Origin: Symsagittifera roscoffensis
Lineage: Eukaryota; Xenacoelomorpha; Acoela; Convolutidae
Direction: 5' to 3'
NCBI RefSeq assembly: GCF_963678635.1
Contig: NC_087068.1
Location: forward strand, 30,816,318-30,880,317
Length of the DNA: 64,000 bases
The notes under the pieces were generated by a model, which had not been told where the DNA came from, made no database searches, and worked only from the letters and a program-made list of their open reading frames with translations. The position numbers and the translations under genes were made by a program. Shown here piece by piece: positions 54,540-64,000 of the stretch (position 1 is its first letter; every line of letters starts with the position of its first letter).

Positions 54540-55260
54540 AGTGCCGGCAAAAAGATTTCATCCGCAACAACGGGAGATGGCCTTCAAATCAATTTTGAAC
54601 CAATCAGAGTCATTTTTTTGTAGAAGAATACTAGAATAAAAAATCACGCGGCAACTGATCGTACCAGGGGCGCGGATCAAACTGAAGCCACAAACACGCG
54701 ATGCTACAACGGTGATCAACCGAGATTCACACCTGATCTCGTGACAAAATGCCCAGAGAGAGGAGTCACCTGTAACTACCGCCGGAAAAATAGACATTAT
54801 GAATGCACCTGAATGGAAATTAAGGAGGCCACGTAGGGCGCGGAGCAGTTAGATTGATCCAGAAATACGAAGTTAGAGACTTCGATGATTTGGGTTGTCG
54901 GAAGGTCACATGTTCCAGCGGGAAAATTAGAGGGATGGGTAAACCCATTGGATACGCCCTCACGCCCTTGCGATTCGGTTAGTTCGGGTGACTACCTAGT
55001 AGTGTCAGTCCCGTCAAAACAATGCACAGAGTTGAAGGCCATTGGAGCTCAACTGCCAATACCTATGAACGGGAAGGCTACGCGTCTTCGTACTACGGCC
55101 CACTGATCTCAATATTCATCATCGGAGAACTGGCGAACTAAAGAGGATCTTCGGCGCAATCATTTTGAGGCTGAAGGCACAGAATCAATCCGTTAAAAAT
55201 GGTGGGGCCAAGGAAAGTAGTATATGTTGGAGCAGTTGGGGGGGGGGTGGGGGGGATAGG
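54540..55260 (-). repeat. G+C-richer repeat-like block, possibly SINE-derived
   Basis: This block is clearly richer in G+C than its surroundings and ends in a G run (55231-55256). On the minus strand around 54735-54655 the sequence GTTGTAGCATCGCGTG ... GGCTTCAGTTTGATCCGCGCC faintly resembles tRNA-type A and B boxes (AGTTTGATCC versus GGTTCGANNCC), as in decayed tRNA-derived SINEs. The box spacing is short, so the assignment is tentative. No second copy exists in the window. Confidence 0.35.
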
Positions 55261-57419
55261 ACACGAATGTAATGTCAATCATGAATGAGACGGAAAAGAA
55301 ATGTTTAATGCAAACCCAATTTTTCAAATCTTTAAATTTTAGTCACCATCTGTCTAGTATTTAAGTTTCTTATGAGAGTGGAAGTGACACTGAGTGCGTT
55401 TTCAGTCTTCACATAAGTTTGAAGACTGAATTTTATACGGATTTTTAACACAGAATTGCATTTGTTTTTACTTGAAGGTCATATTTTCTTAAGAGGTTGT
55501 CCAAAAAAGTGTTAAATACTGCAAAAGCAGAAGTTATTAAACAGAGGCAAACTGGAACTTCGCATCACTTGAGATACAACAAAAGTCTAGTATTGCAAGC
55601 TGAGAAATAGAAAATATGACGAAAATCACACAGTCGAAAAAAAGTTGAAAAGAAAAAACAATTAACTAGCGGCAAACTCGACTAGCTGGCGGCAACTAAA
55701 TCTGTCTAAAATGTTTGCGCAGACAAAAAGTTAAGCAGAAACGAAACAAGATGAAAACAAAAAAATGTTAACAGAAATTGTCTTCAGAAAAAAATGTTTT
55801 TGGGCTATTATAATTTATAACTTGAAGCGTTTAGGTTACATCTGTAAAACTTTTCTTTTTTAATCTTTTTTATCCTTCGGACGATATAAAATAACCTTAA
55901 AAAACTAACAAAACCTGAGATGAAAACCTTTTAAAATGGTAAATTGACTAAATAACTGGACGATGACCATTTCTAATAAAATTGCTTAAGCTCGAAAAGA
56001 TCTACACTTTGGAAGTTAAGCCGAATAAAAACAGCAGACAAACAAAAATACGACAATACAAAATTTTTGAAAAAAATCAACCGGGACCGAAACTCATAAT
56101 TTTAACGTGGATAGGCAACCGCAATACCTCGGGGATAAAAGGAAAAGAGCCTGAGAGTTGTCATGATTCATTAATAAAGCAAGTTCATTTATTTAAAGAT
56201 CTGTGGGCAAAACTGTTTATTGGAAAAATGTAAGCAGTACTCAAATTTCTGGATACAAAGTTCGAAGCACGTCAGAATTGCCGTGTTGTGAGCTTGAGAG
56301 ACAGAAAGTTTGACGGCTAATTTTTCGTTGGAAAATTTACGCATAACGTTTTACTTTTTGTTGTTTTTTTGTTGTGTTTGTGGTATGGGATGAACAACAA
56401 GAACTCACTTCTAGCAATAATTATGATTCCAGCTAAATACAGTTCTCAATCTAAAAAAAAAAGTTTTTTGGATATGTTTTTCTCAAGATTTTAAAAAAAT
56501 CCAATAACATCATTTTTTCATTGTTTCAGATTCATTTACAAATTCTTAGAGGTTTTAGTCCTGGGAAGAGCACACAAAGAGCAACAAAAACTTCCCAGTC
56601 GGAAAGTTTGGAATTTCTTGTATCATTTAACAGACTTTTTTCCCTCTAACTTTGACTAAATTTTTGAACGTTTTACTCTCGACAATGAAAAAAAATTGGG
56701 ACTTTCAAGAAAGACCGGCATAATAGTTTTGATGTGATTTGAAATTACGATGAAAAATTTAAGCTCGCTTGTCAATGAAAAATTTCCACATTTTTCCTTC
56801 TACATTGTTTTTCGTCGTGCATTTTTTTATTTATTGTGCAACATTAACGAATATTTAGTTTTCTCTAGCTTACCCTCTTTTTACTTGAACCAAGAGAAAA
56901 TGATCAGTTATATCCTCGATAATTTATCAAAATTTGATTTGAAAAATTACCAACTTTTTTCAATTTTACAAAAACCAGTGCTAGTGTTTGTAAAGCATTT
57001 TTACGGACGTTTTTCCAACTGCGTAAAATTTTAAATTACAGCTGAGCTCGCAAAAGATGTCACACTGAATAAATATTTTTTCTCGCACGTAATGTTTCAC
57101 ATCGCATTATCAGTTGCTTACACCCCTTAAACGACAAACTGTTCACTTCTTTTTTTTGCTCTTTCAGTTTTTGGTTAGCCATTTGATAAACTGACAAATA
57201 TATCTAGCTTAATAATTGGTTCACTTTTAACAACAACTTTGCTGTTAATTTTAAATTTCAACATCGTTTCTACATCAATATTTGGATATTTTTATGCGTT
57301 TTTTTTCTGTGTTTATATTTTCTATCAATTTCTATTTTAACACTTACTAAACAAGTCAACAAAAAAAATTGTGTTTTCACGAAATTTCAACTTACATGAT
57401 TTTTGCTTTAGTAAATGAT
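55261..57419. other. Unassigned A+T-rich sequence
   Basis: No gene or clear repeat; small frames at 55982-56233 and 56750-57034 have no recognisable features. Confidence 0.35.
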
Positions 57420-57510
57420 GCAAGTCAGACTCAATTATAAAATTTTACATTCTTTTTTGATTTGCATCAACAACGTTTCGAGCAATACTCTACAATTGAG
57501 TCTGACTCGC
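57420..57510. repeat. Small fold-back element
   Basis: GCAAGTCAGACTCAATT at 57420-57436 pairs with its complement at 57494-57510 (16 of 17), enclosing a 57-nt loop. Size and form suggest a MITE remnant or a structured transcript. Confidence 0.7.
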
Positions 57511-58925
57511 TTCTTTTCGAGAGTGAAGGGAGTGAGTGCATTTCTATTCTTTGACTTAAAAAAATAGTCAACCCAATCATTTTTTGTGCTTTTTTCTTTT
57601 GTAACGCAAGTAGAAAAACAAACTTTCTATTTTGTTCTGAATCCATCTATTAAAACAATTTCATCTCTTAAATATTGAAAAATTATGGTTTTATCAATAA
57701 CTTTCCGTTTAGATTTGAATCAGTATTTTTGGGGGCTGTTATCAGTAATATATTGACCTATTTTTTGCTTTTTTTTTTCTTCAAAAAGCCACACAATCAA
57801 GGCTTAAGATCTGTGAAAAACGAAAACTTTTTTTCTGAGTGATAAACAAGGTTTACTCATAAAAAGTACAATCTCTAAGCTTTTTATCTGCATAAAATCT
57901 ATCAAAATAGGGTTGACATAAACTTCAGAAAAAACGCAGCAGGATTGCAGCTTTTCAAAACAGATTGAAAAATATTTAAAACTCTTCAAACTCACTGAGC
58001 ACAAAGAATCAGCACTATTTAAGCAAAAAATAGAGAAGCACATTCATACAATACCAATAGTATGTTTTTGGGTATATTTTCTTTTAACGAAGAGCCTACC
58101 AGTGTTTGATAAGGTGTTTGACATATACTAAAATGTCTCAACTATGCTATGATGCTTTTCTTGCTGTCATTAGTCGAAGGTTAAATGATAGATTATGGTA
58201 CCATTTTTGGAAACCCGGAATTGTCATTTGTTTGAAACAGAAACACGAATAACAAGAAGACGGGTTTGATCCAGACAGTGAACTTCAGAGAAAATTAATT
58301 GCGGACAGTAAAGCAAACAGAGCATTAACAAAGGACCCCAATTTAATTAAATTTATAAATTGAAAATTGAATCACTTTGTTTTACAGCAGCTTGTCTTTT
58401 TACGTTCGATTTGAAAAAAAAATGAAAAACAAGTGTTCCTTTATCGCCTTATTTGTTCAATTACCCGTCAAAATACATTCAATTTGTTTGTTTTGCTCGT
58501 TATTAAGTTCAGTGTCTAGTTCAGACCCGTTTTTTTTACCTCCGTTGACAATCTAATCTGACTAGAGCTAGAAATTCAATGTCCCGTGTTAATCGGTACC
58601 TGATTCTGCAGGTGAACAATATTCACAAAATGTTTGTATTTAAAACTAAATGGGTCAAAACATGAAAGAAAAAGTTAATTGCAAGTGCGTTTCTCATTCC
58701 GAAAAATACAGCTGATCGAAGTCAAAAACTAAAGACGGAAAGCTCTTCTCGGAAATGATTTTTATTTTAATTTGATCTACAAGAGGGAATCAAATTGTTT
58801 TTTTTAACAAACGCATGTTCAACTCAAAAGATTTTTATTACAAAATCATCGATAAGTTTTTGATATGCAAACTTCATGCGTTGATGCATTAGTTTTTTTG
58901 TCGAAATCAGACTCATCTCCGTGTT
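57511..58925. other. Unassigned A+T-rich sequence
   Basis: No recognised feature. Confidence 0.35.
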
Positions 58926-58929
58926 ATTG

Positions 58930-59460
58930 TTATGACTTTCGATACGAAAGTAACGGAATATTTGTGCTCGGGGTGGGTTTTTTTTTCTTCAGACAAATTT
59001 CGACTTTTTAACTAGCCATTTTTGACGCAATTTTTTTTATATCATTCGAAAGCTATTGTTACCCTGCGCTTAAATTTGAAAAGAAAATTCACCTGTGACC
59101 ATTTTTCGTAAAGTTATGGGGGTTTAAAGAGTGCCATTTTGGCCAATTTGGGAAAATTAACGCGCGATATATTTTGCGCTATTAACGCGTAAGCGGAGTT
59201 TTAATCCGTCTTAGAAATCGTTCCAAGTTGGTTGAAAGAAGCTTATTTGCCATAAATTGTTTGATACAAGGAGCAAAATCTATCTTTTGTACTTTATATG
59301 GCGTGTGGGGGAATGTTTTTCATAAAAATATTTCAAATTTTAGAGAAAAAAAATGTCCATTTTATTTTATTACATTTAATTTTTTTTGTATTACTGCTCC
59401 ATAAACGTCAAAAGGCAGTAGGAACATTCAGGGCTTCGCCCTGATACGAGCACTCTTGTT
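58930..59460 (+). repeat. Dispersed AACAAGACTGCTC-terminus family, best copy
   Basis: About 530 bp, the most complete copy of the right-hand type. Landmarks are CGAAAGTAACGGAATATT, TTTTTAACTAGCCATTTTTGAC, TCATTCGAAAGCTATTGTTAC, GTAAAGTTATGGGGG, AATTAACGCGCGATATA, TTAACGCGTAAGCGGAG, TTTAATCCGTCTTAGAAAT and the end GGAACATTCAGGGCTTCGCCCTGATACGAGCACTCTTGTT. Near its end the AGGGC-TTC-GCCCT hairpin is perfect here. Confidence 0.8.
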
Positions 59461-59985
59461 CATCTTTAGACAATGCTTCTTCTTTTTTCTTTTGAAACTC
59501 AGACCGAAAAAACTCAGCGCTTTAAGCAAAAATGGCCATTTCTTCAAATCATTTGCTGTAGCTAAGAAATTTTGGACAGTTGTGTCTGTTTGAAAATCAA
59601 CAACAAATTGAACAACAAACTTGTAAGCATTATGCTTTTAAACTGATCTACAATTGTAATTTTTGGGGAATTCATTTTAAGACAAAGAAATTTTGTTCAG
59701 AAATACATAAGCTTGGGGTGTTTTTTATTCAGACCTCTACAAATAAATTGTTTGCTCTCTGGGGGGTTCAATCTCTGGGCCTATTTGGTCTCCGAAAGCA
59801 GGCGCTAACCACTATAATAATATGACTGGCAAGTTAATCTGAACCGAGTCTGCGTAAACTGCTTGTTTTATACTTTGATGCTGAAACTGTAAGGAATCAT
59901 ACCTTAAAATAAAATGGTTCCAAATTGAGTTGAGGCAAGCATGTTGATTTTTTTTTGTGTCAACTAGTTTTTAAAAAAATGACCA
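59461..59985. other. Unassigned spacer between repeat copies
   Basis: No gene recognised; an 81-codon frame at 59580-59825 has no identifiable features. Confidence 0.35.
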
Positions 59986-59989
59986 AAAA

Positions 59990-60412
59990 CTTGTGCTCAG
60001 GGTGATTCAATTTCTCCGGACTTTTTGATTTTTTAACTAGCAATTTTTGACAGATTTTTAAAAATCATTCGAAAGTTATTGTTGCCATAAGCTCAAATTA
60101 GAAAAAAAGTCTTCACATTTGAGAAGTTGTGCAGGTTAAAATACTGGCATTTTGGTCGATTTTGCACAATTAACGCGCGATATTTTTGTGCTTATAACGC
60201 GTAAACGGGGGTTTAATCCGTCTTAAAAATCATTCCAATTTGAATTGAGGCAAATTATTTGGTCTATATATTATCAAAAAAAAAACTAAGGCAAACTGTG
60301 ATTTTTTCTTCATTTTTTTAAAAAATTTCATTCATTTCTTAAAATGAAAACTATCCAGACCTTAAAATGCAATCGGAACATTCAGAACTTCACCTTGCTA
60401 CGAGCAGTCTCA
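59990..60412 (+). repeat. Dispersed AACAAGACTGCTC-terminus family, diverged copy
   Basis: Same order of landmarks as 58930-59460, with more substitutions: TTTTTTAACTAGCAATTTTTGACAG, AATTAACGCGCGATATTTT, TAACGCGTAAACGGGGGTTTAATCCG, and a right end GGAACATTCAGAACTTCACCTTGCTACGAGCAGTCT. Confidence 0.75.
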
Positions 60413-60479
60413 ATAATTTTAAATACGACTCAAATCTTAACACTTGAAATTTGATATAGTTTGCCTATAATTTTAAACT

Positions 60480-60570
60480 TGTCAATATTTCATAAACCAA
60501 AAAATATTCGAAAACTGTTAAAAGGCAGTCGAAAAACTCAGGGTTTTGCCCCGATACAATCAGTTTTGTT
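60480..60570 (+). repeat. Dispersed AACAAGACTGCTC-terminus family, right end only
   Basis: AAAGGCAGTCGAAAAACTCAGGGTTTTGCCCCGATACAATCAGTTTTGTT matches only the last ~60 bp of the family; it is adjacent to the copy at 59990. Confidence 0.65.
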
Positions 60571-61357
60571 TATCCTTGTGCAGGTTATTATTAGTTCAAA
60601 AATGTAACAATTGGCTTCCACAAACTCTTGACTTTACATATAAAACAATAAACCTCAGTACAATTGAAAAAATTTGTTGAAAATTGTTCGGCTATTCAAT
60701 AAACTGAATAAAATTTACGCAGACAGTTGGAAAGTTGTTGTTGTTTGCAATTAATTATAACGTGGCCAATTTTTGGATCGTTTTTGCTTTTTTACCCCAG
60801 AACGTTGCTGAAACTCGACTTGGTAAAGTATTTAAAAAGCCTAAGTTTAGAAATGAAAAGACCAGCCGTCAAAATTTATTCGAAAAAATTACAAAATGCA
60901 CAGTCTCGAATAAGTGGAACTTCAACCTTTATTTCAAAAAATAGTAGTTTTCTATGAGAGATAATTATTTTTTCCAAAAAAAACGTAGTTTGCTTATTTT
61001 TTCCAGGTCAGAATTAAAATTCAGTACAAACGTACTCCGAATCATCGATAGTGAAACCTGTAATTTGCGAACATCTGAGACTAATTGCCGTATTTAACAA
61101 GAACAGTAAAAAAAATTGAGAAAATTGAGATTTTGGTAATTGAATTCTGCAACTATCGAGCCCTTTGAACAAGAATTGAAATAACACCTTTAGACATTGT
61201 GTGTTCTCCAACGATTCTCTCGTTATTCTATGAAAAATATTGTATTAAAATAAATTAAGAAATTATCTGATATTGTGAAAGATTTGTAAAATAGATCTAA
61301 ATCTAAATCTAGCGAATAGGCACCATCTTTTGATTTAGCACCAGGTTGGCAAACAGT
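60571..61357. other. Unassigned 3' flank of RBR gene
   Basis: Holds the downstream region of the minus-strand RBR gene. No canonical AATAAA near the stop on that strand was identified. No other feature recognised. Confidence 0.4.
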
Positions 61358-62998
61358 TTAGCGAAGTTTTCGCACGACCGCTCGGGCCAATTTGGTACTG
61401 CCGATAACCACAAGTAATCCAGCTCCTCCAACAGCAGCGACTGGAACAACAACAGGTGCCACCGCAACGGCACCGGCCAGAATCGAACCGCGGATCGTCT
61501 CTCGCAACACTGGATGACCTCTCATGAAGTTGTTCTTACACCCCAGGACACTGAAAGAGCTGGTATGGGAACCAATGAACTTAATACTTCGATATTTCCG
61601 CCCGCACGAATAGCAGAATTCAGTCCTACATTTCTTGCACGACATGTGGTCGCAGCCGTCACTTTTTTGGTACCATCGTCGGCATCCGGGACACTGGACT
61701 GCGTTTCGCTGGACAACTGTTCCACGAGCCCATTGTCTCATACTTCTCTCACCCTCCTGATATCGTTTACAGGACATTCCAGTATGCCATGGCACCCGGC
61801 ACCTAGAGCAGCTTTGGGTTCCGCAGGAGCTGCAGGTCTTTAAAATTTTGGACCGCGCATTCGAGGAACCTTCGTGGGCTTGTAAAATGTTGCGACAGTG
61901 TGGACAAAAGTACTCAGAGCTGGACAGGGCGACTTCGCGAATGCGCTCCTGATAAATTTCATGTGCTGATTGGAAGAGCGAATACTTCAGACGGTATCGG
62001 ACCTCCTCGGTATGCATACATTTCCGACAGTTTGGACATTCGACTGAAACAAGTTCGTATTTCTGTACGACTTGTCCGGCAGTGTACATTGCCATACACT
62101 CATTGCATATGTTGTAGTTGCAACAAGATCTGCTCATCAAGATTCTCATTTCACCACAAACGTCGCAATCTGACTCAGCCATGACTCCCAAGTTGGGAGA
62201 TCTCTCCTGACTTTGCAACTCTTCTGCTGCCATGCGAAAGAATCGGACAGTTGTTCTCGGAAAATTTCGACCACTTTGTATGATTGGTTCTGAGTTCAGA
62301 CGAAATTCCACTGCTGACATTTGATCGTTTTTATATTTGTCCACATAGTGATAAAGTAAAGCTTTGAAAGAATCAACATCAGCAGGTAATAGAGCGTAGT
62401 ACACGAAATGGCTGTAAGGCACGACTTCTGCGAAGGCACCATGCATATCACTGGACTTGAGGAAGCGCAGACATCTTTGCGCGTTCGTAACAATCCTTGG
62501 TGGCGTTGGTGGACATGAAGGGATGCGAATCCCGAAACTTTGATGAAAAGATTGATCCTCGTCATCGCTGTCGGGACTCGAAGAGTCGAAGTACTCCACG
62601 AAACTTGGAAACTCTTCTTCTCCTTCTTCATTCAATGCAGCTGCACTTTCAACTACAGAGTGTTCGAAATTGTTAAATATCTCTCGCTGGGTCCGGCGGT
62701 TTTGTGAACAGGATGGAATCTGAATCTCGAAAACGTTATCGAGAGATGGATCCCCATCATCAACCAAAGGAGGGTGTCCGAAGCTGTTTACGATCTCCGA
62801 CGATGCCACCGAAAGCTCCGACGCTAGTGAATGGGCCGAACCCGAGTGTTCTGAGTTAAATAGTGATTCTAAAGCTTCCTTCGTCTTCGGATATAGCATA
62901 TCTGACTTATATTCGCGGCTTTTCAGTTGATGGTATTCGAAAAAATTCAGGTTTGACGGGATAGAAATGGGTAAAGTAGTCAAGCTACTGACTAACAA
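61358..62998 (-). CDS. RBR-type (RING1-IBR-RING2) E3 ubiquitin ligase
   Basis: 546 residues in a single frame. RING1 is at about 278-324 (CDVCGEM...CCNYNICNECMAMY...CPNC), the in-between-RING (IBR) domain at about 345-410 (YFCPHCRN ... CSSCGTQSCSRCRVPWHTGMSC), and RING2 at about 436-465 (CPGCRRWYQKSDGCDHMSCKKCRTEFCYSC). Cys449 in DGCDHM is at the position of the catalytic cysteine that accepts ubiquitin as a thioester in RBR ligases. A glycine/alanine/valine-rich hydrophobic segment at 505-533 (ILAGAVAVAPVVVPVAAVGGAGLLVVIG) suggests a C-terminal membrane anchor, as in RNF144/RNF19-type ligases. The N-terminal 270 residues are acidic/Ser-rich with two related motifs (VFEIQIPSC near 89-97; FGIRIPSC near 155-162). 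Start is the first Met of the frame. No introns visible. Substrate unknown. Confidence 0.95.
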   Translation of the reverse strand: MLVSSLTTLPISIPSNLNFFEYHQLKSREYKSDMLYPKTKEALESLFNSEHSGSAHSLASELSVASSEIVNSFGHPPLVDDGDPSLDNVFEIQIPSCSQNRRTQREIFNNFEHSVVESAAALNEEGEEEFPSFVEYFDSSSPDSDDEDQSFHQSFGIRIPSCPPTPPRIVTNAQRCLRFLKSSDMHGAFAEVVPYSHFVYYALLPADVDSFKALLYHYVDKYKNDQMSAVEFRLNSEPIIQSGRNFPRTTVRFFRMAAEELQSQERSPNLGVMAESDCDVCGEMRILMSRSCCNYNICNECMAMYTAGQVVQKYELVSVECPNCRKCMHTEEVRYRLKYSLFQSAHEIYQERIREVALSSSEYFCPHCRNILQAHEGSSNARSKILKTCSSCGTQSCSRCRVPWHTGMSCKRYQEGERSMRQWARGTVVQRNAVQCPGCRRWYQKSDGCDHMSCKKCRTEFCYSCGRKYRSIKFIGSHTSSFSVLGCKNNFMRGHPVLRETIRGSILAGAVAVAPVVVPVAAVGGAGLLVVIGSTKLARAVVRKLR

Positions 62999-63690
62999 GT
63001 AAACTATGAAATAAGACTGAGCGCAATTGAATCTGTTTGTTTGCGTTTATGTGTCGTCACCGCTCGATTCGTGTCTATTTAAATGTTCTATGCGGTTAAA
63101 TAATTTGAATAGTTTCTATTCGACAGCAAATGTTGCCAATTTTTGACAAGATTCCAGAATTAGGTTATGACCAATAATGTTTGAGATCCGTTTAAGACAG
63201 CAAACAATTCTCGCCTCAAGTTTAGGTATCAATTTGAAGCGCTTTTAGAGTATCAAATTAATCTACACTAACCATTTATTTACCATCGAAGTTTTCAAGT
63301 CCATCCGACATTGTATAACTCACTTTACAGCTGAAATAGGCGCTTAATAACAAAAATAGGCGCCAAATTACGGCCCCTAAATCTATCAATTTAGTTGTGG
63401 GAAACTACAAAATCATGAGGCACCGTAAATGGAAAAGTAATTAGATGGCAGATATTTGATTAATATTTTTAGAATAGGACCTTAAAAGAGGGAGATTGTT
63501 TCCTGGGAAAAAGCCAGGGAAAAAAACCTCGGTTTTCCTGATTCCAGGGCTGAGTCTGGAATACATTTAACTTATCAAACACCGTTTTTTTTTCAGTTAG
63601 CAGCCATCTAGTCACATAGAATAAGTTATAATTTTTATCATATTTCTGTGAATTTCACAAACGGTATCTGAAAACGACAATTCTCTCCCT
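62999..63690. other. Upstream region of RBR gene
   Basis: The presumed promoter of the minus-strand RBR gene lies at its left edge. TATTTAAAT-type A+T-rich sequence at about 63075-63085 could serve as a TATA-like element on either strand, but this is weak. No other gene seen. Confidence 0.4.
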
Positions 63691-63699
63691 CCTCAAACA

Positions 63700-64000
63700 C
63701 ATCCCGGGTCGAAATCGGGACTTATGTTGCGACCATCGCGACCCAAATCAGGTATGTTGCGACCATTGCGACTCAAAATGGGACTATGCGCGACCGAAGA
63801 ATTTTTGTGCGACTTTGCGCGACCCAAAAAAGATATGTTGCGATTTTGCGTGACCAAAATCAGGTATGTTGCAACCATTGCGACTCAAAATGGGTATGTT
63901 ACAAATTTGAGCGATCGCAGAGTTTTTTCCGACTTTTTGCGACCCAAAAAAGATATGATGCGACTTTGCGCGACCCAAAGAAGTATTCTGCAACCATTGC
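63700..64000. repeat. GCGACC minisatellite, second locus (runs off the window)
   Basis: Iterated units of the type TTGCGACCATTGCGACTCAAAATGGGTATG (about 30 bp) alternate with TTTGCGCGACCCAAAAAAGATATG. A larger period of about 112 bp is visible (ACTCAAAATGGG at 63771 and 63883). The array continues beyond the window end. Confidence 0.9.

Overview
This is A+T-rich eukaryotic DNA, most likely from an invertebrate animal. The support is a BEL/Pao retrotransposon remnant (a superfamily known only from metazoans), Ty3/Gypsy and hAT remnants, an RN-tre/USP6NL-like TBC Rab-GAP gene, an RBR-type ubiquitin ligase gene and a secreted CAP-domain-like gene. I cannot name the species. Only two genes look intact from end to end (TBC at 9954-12827 and RBR at 61358-62998, both minus strand). 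Both are open without visible introns, which is unusual for metazoan genes of this size. No rRNA, convincing tRNA or CRISPR array was seen.

Layout. 1-2.2 kb: no recognisable gene. 2.2-7.7 kb: a decayed but structurally complete Ty3/Gypsy element (197-bp LTRs, 4-bp target duplication GAAT, Gag/PR/RT/RH/IN remnants, internally duplicated integrase). 8.9-9.2 kb: hAT transposase C-terminal fragment. 9.45-9.88 kb: a 424-bp hAT-like MITE with 8-bp target duplication. 9.95-12.8 kb: TBC gene. 12.8-16.4 kb: mostly featureless, with one 174-bp MITE-like inverted-repeat element. 16.46-29.65 kb: a satellite array of about 55 monomers of ~235 bp, opened by an inverted repeat and organised into 5-, 3- and 6/7-monomer higher-order repeats; most monomers carry the same short dyad.

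29.8-38.6 kb: dispersed-repeat fragments around an internally deleted BEL/Pao element (31.8-36.4 kb). 38.65-44.36 kb: a recent ~2.66-kb tandem duplication whose right breakpoint lies inside a CAP-like gene, leaving one longer (frameshifted) copy and one 5'-truncated copy. 44.9-46.5 kb: two diverged copies of an unidentified repeat. 47.8-49.0 kb: a second, minus-strand Gypsy Gag remnant sharing the first element's LTR/primer-site/Gag-start arrangement. 49.7-49.95 kb and 63.7-64 kb: GCGACC-rich minisatellite. 50.3-52.5 kb and 58.9-60.6 kb: members of a dispersed family ending in AACAAGACTGCTC. 51.69-51.94 kb: a perfect palindrome with 126-bp arms. 53.4-53.9 kb: a small secreted cysteine/N-glycosylation-rich protein. 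54.5-55.3 kb: a G+C-richer repeat-like block. 61.4-63.0 kb: RBR ligase gene.

The genes do not form a pathway. The window is mainly a record of transposon decay, satellite amplification and local duplication between a few isolated genes. The most notable items are the satellite with its dyad and higher-order structure, the perfect palindrome, the CAP-gene duplication, and the coincidence of Gag start codon and primer-binding site in two Gypsy elements.
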